A DNA stretch of 64,000 nt from Exophiala sp. HKRS030 (Eukaryota; Ascomycota; Eurotiomycetes; Chaetothyriales; Herpotrichiellaceae): contig JAHWDD010000003.1 of the NCBI GenBank assembly GCA_023897205.1, forward strand, positions 7,753,665 through 7,817,664, read 5' to 3'. Position 1 is the first letter of the stretch; each line of letters opens with the position of its first letter. The notes beneath the pieces are model-generated. The model was not told where the DNA came from, ran no database searches, and saw only the letters and a program-made list of their open reading frames with translations. Below, in pieces: positions 1 through 12,111 of the stretch. The position numbers and the translations under genes are program-made.

Positions 1-1767
1 CAGCTCCTCAATCGCGCCAAGACATGCTGCCCTCATTACTCACCCCACCGGTCTTCTTCATGTCGAGCCAGTCCCCAATAACGAACAGATCTCCGGTGTC
101 TTCATACAACATGACTTTGAAGGCCACCGAAAATGACTGTTTGCCCCATGCAGGGGTCCGTTGTCCTGTAGTACTTTTCTTATGATCCTTGTGTTTATGG
201 GACGGCAAAGGGGTGTTAACTTTGCCACTCTTACTAACTATACATGAAAAAGGGCAATTTTTTATGAGTTGGGATGCCTGGCAGGTGCCTGGTAAGTCAA
301 TGTGGCTTGTCCCGACACTCCATCTGAACAGAGTTCGGTGGAAGAATAGCTTCCATCCCCGGCGATGATTGAGGCGTCAGAACATTTCCCCATTCTTCGA
401 TCCTCATGTGCAACCAGAACCTCAACATATCCACCTATCTGTGGACTTGGTCGATCTTCGACCAACATGAGCCTATGTACCAGGTCGCAAAACGATATTC
501 TCCAAAAGGTATTCCGAGGTCGTCTTTCGTGCGCGAGCTATGAATTGTGGAGCAGACTGTCAAGGTCTACCAACCAGTGCGTGATCAGCCGAAACCAGGC
601 GTCAGAGAACCTCCAGAACGTGATATTCGGGGTGGCACTGGAGACTACCGACAACGAGATCCCGGCATCCCTTGAACAAGCCAGTTGCGCAAACCCCACA
701 ATCATGCAAAAGCCGTGATGTAGGGTCGGTTCGTGGCAGACCAACGCTGGTGGCGGTTGATCACTTTGGTCTTGGGTCCATGTCCACTTCGGAAAAGACA
801 CATATGCGGCACGAAAGTTCTCCCTTCCTGCAAAGTCCATTCGCAGTGAACCTTCCATACTGGTGGCTTGGACAAATGTGGTAATAGTTCTCTCGCTTAT
901 CAAGACAAAAGGGGAACTCACGTGATGCGGGTCAAGGCTCAAGATTTCGCCATCTAGTGAGGACTTTCGAGCGAACTTCTGGGTCATAGATCCGAAATGA
1001 AGATTCATTACGAATACACCCCGAGTTCCACATCTCACTTTGTCATCACTGTTCACCGGACTCTAAACCGCTTATAGGTAGTGTACTAGGCTGCGTTGCC
1101 ACGGGTCGTTTATGAGTGGCCCATTGAAGACCGCATCTCTTAGCCGGGGCGACCTTGGTCTTTCCCGGCCGGTCAATTCGATGAGTTCAATGAGAGCTAT
1201 CTAATGCGGATGACTCCTTTCGATATCCGAGCATACACCGCGGCCTTTGCGCTATACTCCTCAGAAGCAGGACCTCAGCTTTTGCTATATGACGCAAGCT
1301 AAACACCCTTGCAGCCGCTTGAAGGTTTTAAAACCATGGTTTGGAGCAAGGAGCGACCATTCTCAGTCCGTGGTCTCTTATTCTATTTTACATGCTAAAT
1401 GTGGATCAAAGCCTATGACACTGAGGGCAATTCGAACCAGGTCTTCCACACATGCATCGGATCTGAATATTCAATCATTTCTGGCAATAAGCTTGATAAG
1501 ATACCCTCCTCTGAGGACACGCGATCCTATTCCGTCATTCCATATTCTCTGGAATGGTGGGATTGGTTCCTCGTATCAATCATCTGAAAACCCACTTCGC
1601 TCAACACCAAGGTGACTATACAGGTGTGTTCTCCGTAACCTGTTCTGATATGTCGTTTTCTGATACTTGCCTGCTGGCACAAGATTGCACAGGTCTGGCT
1701 CTCATATCTTTGTGATACAAACAAGACTACAACACAGCATATCTGCATTGGCGTCAGTAGTAGTGCA
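1..1767. other. left-edge region without a confident gene
   Basis: No ORF here gives a recognisable protein. Several minus-strand stretches (8-208, 262-468, 538-1056) are open with reasonable amino-acid composition and could be exons or relics of one gene, but no domain could be assigned. The stretch 1100-1767 upstream of the transcription-factor-like gene probably holds its promoter; no specific site was recognised. Confidence 0.4.
538..1056 (-). CDS. uncharacterised ORF, possible gene fragment
   Basis: An open frame of 172 codons on the minus strand; I do not recognise the protein. A canonical donor (GTGAGT) follows a His-His codon pair near 921, so the 5' part may be an exon spliced to a different frame downstream. 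If so, the long ORF is partly intronic. Further minus-strand open stretches at 262-468 and 8-208 could be later exons or relics. There is no signal peptide or membrane segment, and no ATG is clearly favoured. It may equally be a decayed gene. Confidence 0.2.
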   Translation of the reverse strand: MNSDDKVRCGTRGVFVMNLHFGSMTQKFARKSSLDGEILSLDPHHVSSPFVLISERTITTFVQATSMEGSLRMDFAGRENFRAAYVSFPKWTWTQDQSDQPPPALVCHEPTLHHGFCMIVGFAQLACSRDAGISLSVVSSATPNITFWRFSDAWFRLITHWLVDLDSLLHNS

Positions 1768-3522
1768 ATGGCCAAAGCCCACGCTCCAGGAGAGTATCGG
1801 TTTGTATTCCACAATGGCTCCTCCGATCTGAGCCGCAAAACACTTGAGCTGGAGCGCGCAGAAGAGCGGTCCCATGCTGCCAGCATATCGCATGCCAGAG
1901 CTGGACGGCCAGGTGGCAGAACAATGAAGACCCGCGCTAAGCCACAGCACAGTCATCGGCATCTATCTGCACTACCCATAAAAGATCGAAGATTATTGTT
2001 GCTGCAGAAAAGGGATTTGGCACAACCTTTGTCGGATTTCAGTCCGTACGCAGTTCCTCAGTATTCACCCTTACATAATGACCTCGCCAAGGACAACAAC
2101 GAGCAGCAAAGCTCGCGGAATCTCTCGTTGACAAAACGCGGAGCAAAGATTTCCGCCTACGGACAACCCATTTCTCACAGTGAAACTCTTTCCGCTCAAT
2201 CTGCAGTCACTGGGTACTTGGACCCGTTCATACGTCTGCCGTTAGAACTGTCTAAGAAAGACCGAAATATTCTCCATCTCTGTGAGTATGATCTGACATG
2301 ACCTCATCAGAATTAACCGAACATAGATCTGAGCTCCACGCCCATTTCGTTGTACGGCACGTCTGCGAGATCAAGTTTCTGCCCTGTCAGGGACTGCACC
2401 CTGCCATGTGTATCTGTCAACCAAATCTTTCTTCAGTGGATCCTCTTGCTCACTGAAACAATCGCGCGGAAGCTACGCAACACAGATGGCGATGTATCTA
2501 TTCTGGCCCGACGAGCAACAGCTTATGGTCATATGAAGAGGATACTGTCCGAACCGCAAAACTGGACGCTCGATTCAGTAATTTTTGGTATTGTCGTTGC
2601 TGGAATTGCCGAGGGGCGTCTGGGCGACTCGCTCCTCTCGCAGAAGCATTTCAATGCGGCTCTTAGTATGATGAACCGGCGAGGTGGACTGAGGGTGGTT
2701 CAAGACATGAGTTTCCCCACCGGAATGATCGTCCTGAATGCATATGTGACCATGGGCGGCACGCAAACATTCCCAACCGCGACAAAACTTCGAACAGCGT
2801 CGTGGGCTTTGAGACGAAGGCTGGAGATTTTCCAAGAGTGGAATTCCAAACTCAGGACAGTTTATTCAAACGCTATGCTAGAATCCCACCATCACGTTCC
2901 GAGAAGAGCAATCTCAACCGACACTGGAAACATGCGGAATATCTCTCACGTGCCAGGCTGCCCGCGGTATTTCGGAAAGTCCTCTGCCCTGCTACCATAC
3001 GTCTCCAGCACATTCACAGACCGGCACCCCGACCAATTGAGAAGCCATCTCGCCATCCTCTACACCATCAACAGCCTGCTCTGGAGACTACAAGACTGCG
3101 AAGACGACGCCATCACCATCCTAAGCAACCTGATACGGCAAATCGAGCTGAGCCGCCCGACCTCGTCTCGCGATGCCAACAAGTCGATGCCACCACCACC
3201 ACCACCACCGCGCCTAACAGCAATCGCCCTGCTCTTCATCCTCTGCAACGAAGCCTCGCAGCTAGGCCACTGGCACTCGGGCTCAAGCACAGCGTTGCAT
3301 TCATGGGAGACGATCGAGTTCGTCGAGCTGCTGATGCTTGCATCACCGCAAACACGCACGCGCGTCGTCACCGCCATGTCGTCTTGGCTGACAGCGACAG
3401 CCGCAACCGGCGCCCAACATGCAAACCACCAGGTCGTATTGCTCGACGGGATCGATTTCGACGCCTTGCATGATCAGATCGAGTTTGGTTGGTTTCTCGA
3501 ACACGGCTCCGACGTCGCCTAA
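1768..3522 (+). CDS. fungal-specific transcription-factor-domain protein lacking a visible zinc cluster
   Basis: Two exons, 1768-2281 and 2327-3522, joined in frame over a 45-bp intron with a TTAAC branch-like site; the product is 569 aa. The N-terminal 150 residues are basic and rich in Ser/Gln, with no Zn2Cys6 motif. The segment across the splice junction (LPLELSKKDRNILHLY, then a Tyr-Gly-Thr and Cys-Pro-x-Arg-Asp stretch) matches the start of the fungal transcription factor regulatory domain (Fungal_trans_2 type) seen in many Pezizomycotina 'tachykinin-like/TF domain' proteins. A run of seven prolines lies in the C-terminal third. It converges with the JEN-type transporter downstream. The regulatory role is inferred from the family; no target is known, and a non-DNA-binding role is possible because the zinc finger is missing. 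Confidence 0.75.
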
Positions 3523-3983
3523 GGGGGGACCGGGTATGACTTGTTTGTGCCGGGACCCCACTCTCGTCCCCCCTTTTTTTGGCCAGAGGGTTGCGAGAAG
3601 ATATCTACTACGGCCTACGAGAATCACGCGGGATTTCGTTTCGGAATTGGGGCATGATACGGTCAGGCCAGGTAATTTAGCGGTGTGTAGATTTCGCCTT
3701 TATGGGACTATGCCACGGGAAGGTCTTACGTAGGATTATGTGTGATTTGATCATGGCTCGAAGAAGCTACTGACATCGACGTGTTACCAGGATTGAAATT
3801 CGGATTGAGCAATTTTCATGAGTCATGTACCCTGTACCAGTGATGATCGGAGTTTAACTACAGTGCGATTCCATCGAACTAAATGGTATCAGTCTCCCCA
3901 GATTCCTTCTTACGTGGCACAACTGCTTTTTCTCCATCTTCCAAAAGAGACAGAAAATAAAGGTATTGTCGCACCCCGCACGG
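3523..3983. other. convergent intergenic region
   Basis: This 461-bp stretch lies between the stop codons of the transcription-factor-like gene (+) and the JEN transporter (-). It should contain both 3' ends. G6, C6 and T7 homopolymers lie at about 3522-3580. No gene was seen. Confidence 0.6.
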
Positions 3984-5621
3984 TCAAACACGCTCATCCT
4001 GTCGCTTGACGGCCTTTTCGTCCTCGCTACTGTCCAAACCATGCGCAACATCGTCGACACGCTGGTGTCGCAGATCTCGATGTGTCACCTCAGCCATGTC
4101 TGCGTCATGTTCTACATTCAAGTTCCGACCTCTCTTCTCAGGACCAACAAACGTGACCAAGATCAGGCCGGCGTAAACGGCGCCAAGGAAGATGCAGATG
4201 ACCTTTCCATACTCGTAGCGCTTGACCGTCTTTCCATTTCTGTGAATAGGCGGTAATGGGTAGTTTTCGCCCAGAGTAGCTTCAATCGTGGATGAAGCAG
4301 AAGATGCCAGATTACCTAATTGATAAGAGGTGCCGACAACAAAGGTACGGAAGGATCCAGGTGATAGTTCCATGAGATGGATTGGGATTACACCCCAGGC
4401 GCCCTGGACACAGAATTGCTCGAAAAAGGCGGCGGCAATGACAGCTTTTGAGCTTGTGAATGTGTATGGGTAGAGAAGGGCACCACCAATGAAGCAGACG
4501 ACAATTATGCTGAAACGTCGGCCGAAGATCTGCGAACAGTAGCCAACCATGGTTCCACCAGTCATGGCGCCGAGGTTGGCAACGACCTGTGTAACTGTGA
4601 CGGCATTCGGCGAGAACTTGTATTGATTGGTGAGCATGGTAGGGAATAGGTCCTGCGAGCCGTGGCTGAGGAAATTGAAGAAGCTCATCAACACGACGAG
4701 ATAGATGAGGAGGAGCCAGTGACGCTTCAAAGCCACACGACCTTCAGATATGAATGTTCCTGCAAGGCTACCTTGCTGCTCCCGGACGGCTTGACGGGCG
4801 CGGAATGTGCTTGTCTCGGGGAGGCAAAGCCGGAATAGGATGATGAGGACAGGCGGGCAGGCCCCAAACCAAAACAATGGTCTCCAGCCATGAGATGTAG
4901 TATTGACAAGACCGCGAGAGAATGCAGTGGCAAGTAGATAACCGAAGGCATAACCTTGTTGCAGCATACCGGAAATGATACCTCTTGCAGCCTCCGGGCA
5001 ATCTTCTAGAGCCGTTGCAGCAGCATTTCCGTACAAACCACCCATAGCAATACCGAACAAAGCGCGCACGGCCAAGAATTGCTTAAAAGTTTGACAGAAA
5101 CCTGTGCCTAGTTCGAGAACAATGAAGAGAATATTATTGACGACAAATGGCCTATCATCGCAAAAAGTTAGAAGAGGCAACTAGGACTTGAGAGGGGAGT
5201 GAGAGGTTATTTACCATTTCCTGCCATATCGATCGGCAGCAATACCGAAAATGGTGGAACCGACAGATCTGAACATCAATACGAGAGTGATGCCCCAAGT
5301 AATATCGGCATTGGTCTTTCCAAAGGTCTCTGCCAGGTCGGAGACGGTCAAGGAGACGGTGAAAAAGTCAAAAGCATCCCAGGACCAAGCAAAGAAGGCG
5401 ACGAGGAAGAAGAGCCATTGTTGACGATTCAACAGAGCTAAGAGACGAAATGGATTTGGAGCCTTTGCCATGGGAGGTTTCAGGGTGGTGATTCTGGTAG
5501 CAGCGTATCTCCCAATAGACATGTGAGTGTTGGAGAGCTCATTGTCGGAGCCATGATCATCCACAGGGACATGTTTGTTATGCGATCTTTCAGGATCGGT
5601 GTGGATCTCGTCAACCGCCAT
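3984..5621 (-). CDS. JEN1: JEN-family monocarboxylate/proton symporter (MFS)
   Basis: Exons 5621-5215 and 5151-3984 join in frame over a 63-bp intron; the product is 524 aa with the usual 12-helix MFS layout. The diagnostic JEN signature N-x-x-S-H-x-S-Q-D-x-x-x-T is intact as NFLSHGSQDLFPT. The MFS loop motif DRYGRK lies at the exon 1/2 junction. Family members import lactate, pyruvate, acetate or dicarboxylates with protons across the plasma membrane and are usually glucose-repressed. N- and C-termini are hydrophilic and cytosolic by family topology. One CreA-like GCGGGG hexamer lies upstream near 6077, too little to claim regulation. The exact substrate (mono- or dicarboxylate) cannot be read from the sequence. 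Confidence 0.9.
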
Positions 5622-7053
5622 GATGTTTTGTTGTGTTACAACCTCAAAGGACCTTTGCAGGACGATTGGTTATTCAACGAAGTCAACGAGACTGACAAAT
5701 ATGAGATGGTGAAGGATGAGGAGACTCGACGTGGGACGAGATCTGCCCTTTTAAAGCACATTCGTCAATCGGGGTGGCATGGATCATGGGATGTTAAATG
5801 CGTGCGTTGGTGCATTGTCCGCGAGCTCGGGAGATGATGGGCGACGGGTTCGCCTGGAAATGGGAGTAGAAGGAGACGTATCATGGCGTCCGTGTGGCCG
5901 GCAATAGAAGGATGTGGTTGGACGCTTGGAGACAACTTGAGGGCCCTGTCAAAGATCCTAGCATGAAATACTAGGCATGACGCAGAAGTGAGGAAGAGGG
6001 TTCAAGGATGTGAGCCGTGGACTGGATAGTACGTGGATAGGAAAGTCTAAAATCAAAGGTGTGCGGCAGGCTCGCGGGGCAAAAAGTGGAGGTCGGCTTC
6101 GAGAACAAGTCGGAGATGAAAAGGTGAAAAGGCAGGACTAGGCCTGAACGGGCGTTATTGTCATCTGGAATGTAATGCTAGCTGAGATGGAGAGTCACAT
6201 CGTGGCAAATCGATCAGTTTTCTTGCTTCCGCTCCCCTCGTCTCGGTAGAAGGTTTGTGGCCAGAAGCAGAGAAAGACGAGGACTGCGAGGATCACATTC
6301 GATGGCGCCTGCCTCTTCCGAGGTTTCTTCCTGCTTCCTGCCTTGAACGCGTCCAGAGCGTGTCTTTCGTGTCTCTACCTCATAAATTATTTCTCGCGTC
6401 AAGGGAAGGAACCAAGACGCCCTCCTGGATACCTCCTGCCGTAGATGACTGACTTGAAATCATGACTGCAGCAACTGCAACCCGCCGGATAATGAGCCAT
6501 CATAAATTAGGCAAGCACGGCAAGCCTCCCCCAACTTGGCATACGTTGGTGGCAAATCGTGGCGTCCCAATATCCCAATCACGATCCCTTCCTCTCAATT
6601 GAAGCTCCGTAGTCTCCAAGCCCCGCAATGCTTGGAGAGCTTGAGGAGCTTAACGGATCAAGCAAGCCTTTGTCAAGCAACGACCTTCTCACGCTAGCCG
6701 CACCATGTATTCACCGAGCCTTGAGGTGCCTTGGACACCACAGCCAATCAGTTCCTTGCTTCGGACAAGATTTACGCCTGATTTCTTAAGTACCAATATT
6801 CTTGATATTCACCAGGCACCTACCAGGTACCAAAGGTACACTTTGCTGAAAATTTCCTCCATAATCACTCCACCAACATCAAATAACAACAACACGACAA
6901 CAAAAAACCACTACCTGTACATCCATTCATGTCAACAACAGACAAGCCTTGCTTCCGGGAGTCCCGTTGTCTTCCAAAGCCCAACACTTTTTCCTCACGC
7001 TATGCCTGGAGCCCCGTGGTTATCCAGTCGGGTCGTCTACATCCGTCGTCTTC
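5622..7053. other. intergenic region upstream of the JEN transporter
   Basis: About 1.4 kb with no convincing coding frame. It holds the promoter and leader of the JEN gene, on the minus strand. The 6.7-7.0 kb part is low-complexity and rich in CAA/ACA. Confidence 0.5.
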
Positions 7054-7846
7054 TCAGCGATAGTCCAGGCACTTACACTCCCCTTCAAACTGCCACAAAT
7101 ATCCGGAGAAGATGTGTTCTCGCTGGTTGTGCTCCCTCTCATCCACACCGTCTTTTTTCGGCCTTTGGAACCATTTCAGGAACCCACTGAGATAGCCCTT
7201 CTTGGCCGACGCCTTCTCAAACCTGGAGTTATCAAACTCTCTCAGAATGGCTTTCCGCATTTGCACCAATACTTTGACTTTATCTTCAAAATCTTGCACA
7301 AGACACTGCGCTTTCAGATAGAATCCACTTGGCACATCTTGTCCATTCCTCGTCGCCAGGTGCACACCTACTAGCAGATCCCTGGTCTTGCCAAGGAGGC
7401 CTTCCAACACCAACACCGCAGTTCCCAAATACTCCCTCTCACCCACGGGGTGGTCCCCAAGGATCTGCAGGCAAGAAAGAATCTGTAAGTCTGCTCGACC
7501 CAGCTGCTGTTCGAGTCTGCCATCTTTTTCCAGCATCCGACAAAGTTTAATGATCTGAACCTTGGAAAAGCAAAGACCCCGCCGCACGCCGTGGAATCGT
7601 CGTATCGCCTCATCTGCGTTGAGTCGGATCTTCACTGCAAATGTTTGATGTTGGCCACTTCGAGCCCGGAAGAATCGCATGTTGGTAGGGGTTCTTGTGC
7701 TTGTCAAGTCTTCGTTAGGGACGGGTCCGTGTGGTTGAGCACCGCAAGCCTTGAAGTTTTTGGGTTGCTTCTGGTGAGCATGCGACGCAGTTCCCAGAAG
7801 CCCTTATATCTTTCCGGATTCGAACGCAAAAAATTCTCGTGAGGAC
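7054..7846 (-). CDS. hypothetical helical protein, reading frame probably broken
   Basis: The clean part is 7680-7054, 208 aa from an ATG (MRFFRARSG). It is Leu/Lys/Glu rich, predicted helical, and no family is recognised. Coding character seems to continue upstream in another frame to a possible acceptor (TGTTAG) at 7847, giving a segment that includes the string NPERYKGFWELRRMLTRSNP. The two frames join if one base is missing near the GGG runs at 7718-7725. A further open minus-strand stretch at 7858-8157 may be a first exon. It is divergent from the 8304 gene, sharing up to about 0.5 kb of upstream sequence. The start codon and exact structure are uncertain. Confidence 0.4.
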
Positions 7847-8303
7847 CTAACAGGACATCAGTGTGAACAAAACACTATTTTGGAAAAAAAGCCTGGTGGA
7901 TCCTGGCAGACTATGATGCCTACTGGCGAACCACCGTAAGTTCTTTTTTTTTCTTCAAAGACTCGTGTATTGCACATCGTGAGGTCAAGTTTGGTCAACC
8001 AATCGTTTCCCCAATCTTCCAACATGGCGACCAGGTTTCCTTTCCAAGTATCAAAATCTTCTTTAGAGGCTTGAACATGTCCACAGGTCCTCACACTTTG
8101 ATTCAATTTTCTTTCAGTTGGCCTGCAGTATATCTTCCTTTTGGAACCCTGTTCCATATCAAATCTTTTTCTATATCACCTCAAAATCATAACCATCAGA
8201 GCAACTTCGTTCAAGTCAAACAAACCTCCTATATCCAACTGAAAGAGGCTGTGCGTGACATTCTTCATCTTCTGAAGTACTTTGGTGCTGTGGCCTGCCT
8301 AAA

Positions 8304-9770
8304 ATGAATTTCAGAAACACTTCTCCCAGGCATGTTGCCTTCGACACTAGACCCAAGGGCTTTACAAGGGCTTTGTTCCAACGAGTGGGAATCTCGCACA
8401 TCTTCAACCGAAAACGTTCAAGGTCATACTCTCCCTCCAGACCTCCAACGCCCTACTATTGGGAAGAAAATGACAGCAATATTGGAGGAAGCAGTATCAG
8501 TTTGGCTCGGTCTGCAACCTCAACACCAGCCATTGCGCCAACTGGCCAAACCTCAACTCAAACGACTCCTCCAGCTTCACCCAACCTTCTTCTGGCTATT
8601 TCTGCTGGCGACAGTGAATGTCTGCCAGCCGACCAGATCACAGCAATGCCAGCACCATTAAACCCAAGACATCATGTTACTCATTGGCACGAAACAGATC
8701 TGAACCGACTTTCCCTGAGATTCGGTGAAGCCTTTCATGTAGCGCAGGATTTCCCGACGGACGTCGACTCAAACAATGTCAACGAAGTCCCATTCCTCAA
8801 TTCCATGGTGAGAGCTGCCTTGGAAGCACCAGACGACCTTCCTGAAGACGTCGATACCCGCTTTCCCTATGTCGATACTCCAGAAAACGCGCCTAGCGAA
8901 ATCTGTTCTGCTCTCGGACGACTGTACTTCCCAAATTTCGAAGACAACGACAACGAATCCGAAATCGTAGCTGGTCCCAGTGACTTGGCTTCAGGAAACG
9001 GCTCAAAGTATCCTCCCGGAATCGAAGAAATCCTCACAACTCCAGACAATCAATTGCAAAGCTGGGCAAACCGTAGAACCCTCGAAAGGGTCCTCCGAGC
9101 TCCACGCACAGGCTCTGTGACATCGAGATTTCACGAGCATACTTCTATGTCAGAATCATCACCTGCTGTTATGTTCGACCTCACTATTTTCGAACGACCA
9201 GCGATCGAAATCATCATTCCCCCTTGCAGCCCTCGGTCCGTATCTCCCATTCATCAACAACCAGGCAATTGGAATCTCAGGGGAGCAAGAGCAGCTGTAG
9301 GCTACTGGGAACGGTTCTATACTCATCACGGCAAGCAGTACAGATCTGGTTTGCTAGTCTACTTCAAGGCTTGGTGGCTTCCCAAGTCATGCAAGAAATA
9401 TCTCAAAGCTTCGTACAAACTGACACAAACACTGCAACTTCTCCTCAACGATCTCACAGAATTCGACAATTTAAGTCCCAGATTGGCAAAGGTGATCGAA
9501 AAGATGGATATGGATCTACGGACTTGTAAGGAAGATAGCGATATGATATATGCAGCGGCGACTCGCGAAAGTGCATCTCTTCAAGGCCCCATCATCGGTA
9601 AGGCCCTAGTGTGGCGAAGGAACAGTATTGCAGATCAGCCGTGTTTGATCAGAGCCACAAAGAATCTCAACACAGTTCGGACGGACCTTGAACAACTACG
9701 AAAGTCTTTGCAAGACGTAATCGAAGCAGGCTGTGACGACCTTGTTGCCTTCCGCAAAGGCTTCATGTGA
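8304..9770 (+). CDS. hypothetical protein, disordered N-terminus and helical C-terminus
   Basis: Uninterrupted ORF of 488 aa starting at an ATG in AAAATGA context. Residues 1-100 are basic and Ser/Pro/Thr rich (for example RKRSRSYSPSRPPTPYY), and residues 150-300 are acidic. The last 170 residues look like several amphipathic helices (KSCKKYLKASYKLTQTLQLL). There is no signal peptide or membrane segment, and I do not recognise the family. It lies in a run of unrecognised genes with the same layout (Ser/Arg-rich head, helical tail). The SR/SP-rich head would suit a phosphorylated nuclear or cortical protein, but that is a guess. Confidence 0.65.
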   Translation: MNFRNTSPRHVAFDTRPKGFTRALFQRVGISHIFNRKRSRSYSPSRPPTPYYWEENDSNIGGSSISLARSATSTPAIAPTGQTSTQTTPPASPNLLLAISAGDSECLPADQITAMPAPLNPRHHVTHWHETDLNRLSLRFGEAFHVAQDFPTDVDSNNVNEVPFLNSMVRAALEAPDDLPEDVDTRFPYVDTPENAPSEICSALGRLYFPNFEDNDNESEIVAGPSDLASGNGSKYPPGIEEILTTPDNQLQSWANRRTLERVLRAPRTGSVTSRFHEHTSMSESSPAVMFDLTIFERPAIEIIIPPCSPRSVSPIHQQPGNWNLRGARAAVGYWERFYTHHGKQYRSGLLVYFKAWWLPKSCKKYLKASYKLTQTLQLLLNDLTEFDNLSPRLAKVIEKMDMDLRTCKEDSDMIYAAATRESASLQGPIIGKALVWRRNSIADQPCLIRATKNLNTVRTDLEQLRKSLQDVIEAGCDDLVAFRKGFM

Positions 9771-10150
9771 ACGATAGTGTTCGATATTGATGAGTATGGA
9801 GGCAGGATAGGAACAATGGATCGGGATGATGAGTGCTGGAAGGAGGTAACAGGAGTGTACCTTCAGGAGTGTGGGTTGCATGGCTACGCTTGCTGATGTG
9901 GTATGCTTATGTGTGTCTCGCACTTGCATTGTCAGAGACGTTCGAGGGAAACTTCTCTTGGGAATCTAGCGGCCTCCTGTCTTATGGTCGAAGTGTACTG
10001 TTGTCTCACAAAGCATTAGATTACACAAGTACATCGACTTAGAGAAAATTATGTTACAGAATTGAGAGATATTCCTGAATACCTTGTCTTCAATTGCCAC
10101 TCCCTTTTCCCAGTAAATTGACTGATCCTCACGATTTCGCTGAACCGAGC
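9771..10150 (+). other. intergenic region and leader of the 10.15 kb gene
   Basis: 380 bp between two same-strand genes; no coding frame or recognised site was seen. Confidence 0.5.
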
Positions 10151-11061
10151 ATGGGAAACAATCACTCAAGAGCCGCACGTGCTTCATACTATGCTCCAGA
10201 TCCCTTCAGCAGAGCACCGGTGACATGGGGCGCATCACCCGCGCATGCATATGCAGATGCAATTGTAAGGTTCCGCCCGTCTTCTAATCCCATCTGTGTT
10301 GAGCTGACATGAAGTCAAAGTCAACTCCGAGCCGTGGTGGTACCCGCACACAGTCCAGATATTCGAGTTCCTGTACTACTCCGACCGCCATGAGAAGCCG
10401 TGATTGGGACGAAGGATGTCAAAATCTTCGGCGCAGTTTGGGATCTGCTCATAAACTTTGCAAGCACATGGCAGAGAATATTGAGGCCTGGTGCCGAGCT
10501 ATAGGAAAGGCTTCGACTCATGAAGGACCGGATGCGGGACTTGCAGCATACATCAAGACTTTGGACGGCTCGATGAAGGAACTTTACCACTTGCTCACGC
10601 TGGACCCACGAATGCTTCGTCGGCATTGTCCCGTGGATGTGTTCGAATTCTCCGAAGTTGTTGGAGGTCTTGCCATCGACCTCCACAGGTGGTGTGAAGA
10701 ATTCAGGGCTTCCACAGTCAAAAAGAATACGGAGAATGGACGGCAATATCGACATAGACTCAGAACTCAAGCAAAGAGTCTGAGATCGAGATGTTGGAAG
10801 GCTGGGGGTGTGGTTGACTCGCTTTGTGCTTTGGCCGAGGCGTCCAAGATGACGATTCCAAACGCCCCACGAGCTTCTAGAAGGACAATGTCACCAGTGG
10901 TGGAATCCCTGAGCGTGGTGACTTCGCCCCCTGCGTCACCTTCGGCGCCCAAAAAGGATCGTGCGGAAGGCTCAGCTGGTCAAACGAAGAGCCCAATTCC
11001 TACATCTCACGCACTCTCAAGATCAGGAAGTGTTTCTCCTTTTCCTCTGGATAGGAATTGA
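10151..11061 (+). CDS. hypothetical protein with an N-myristoylation signal
   Basis: Proposed exons are 10151-10264 and 10315-11061, with a 50-bp intron (GTAAGG donor, GCTGAC branch, AAG acceptor) joining in frame to give 286 aa. Starting at 10151 the protein begins MGNNHSRAAR, which fits the N-myristoyltransferase consensus (Gly2, Ser6). The middle 150 residues are helical and Trp/Cys/His containing; the last 80 are Ser/Pro rich. No domain is recognised. Membrane attachment by a lipid anchor is inferred from the motif alone. The upstream in-frame ATG at 10094 would add 19 residues and bury the signal, so the 10151 start is preferred. Without the intron the gene would begin at 10309 and lose the signal. 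Confidence 0.6.

Positions 11062-12111
<1,050 letters not shown>

Noticed and set aside
3060..3377. Minus-strand ORF with a poly-Gly run
   Set aside because: It is the complement of the poly-proline region of the transcription-factor-like gene.
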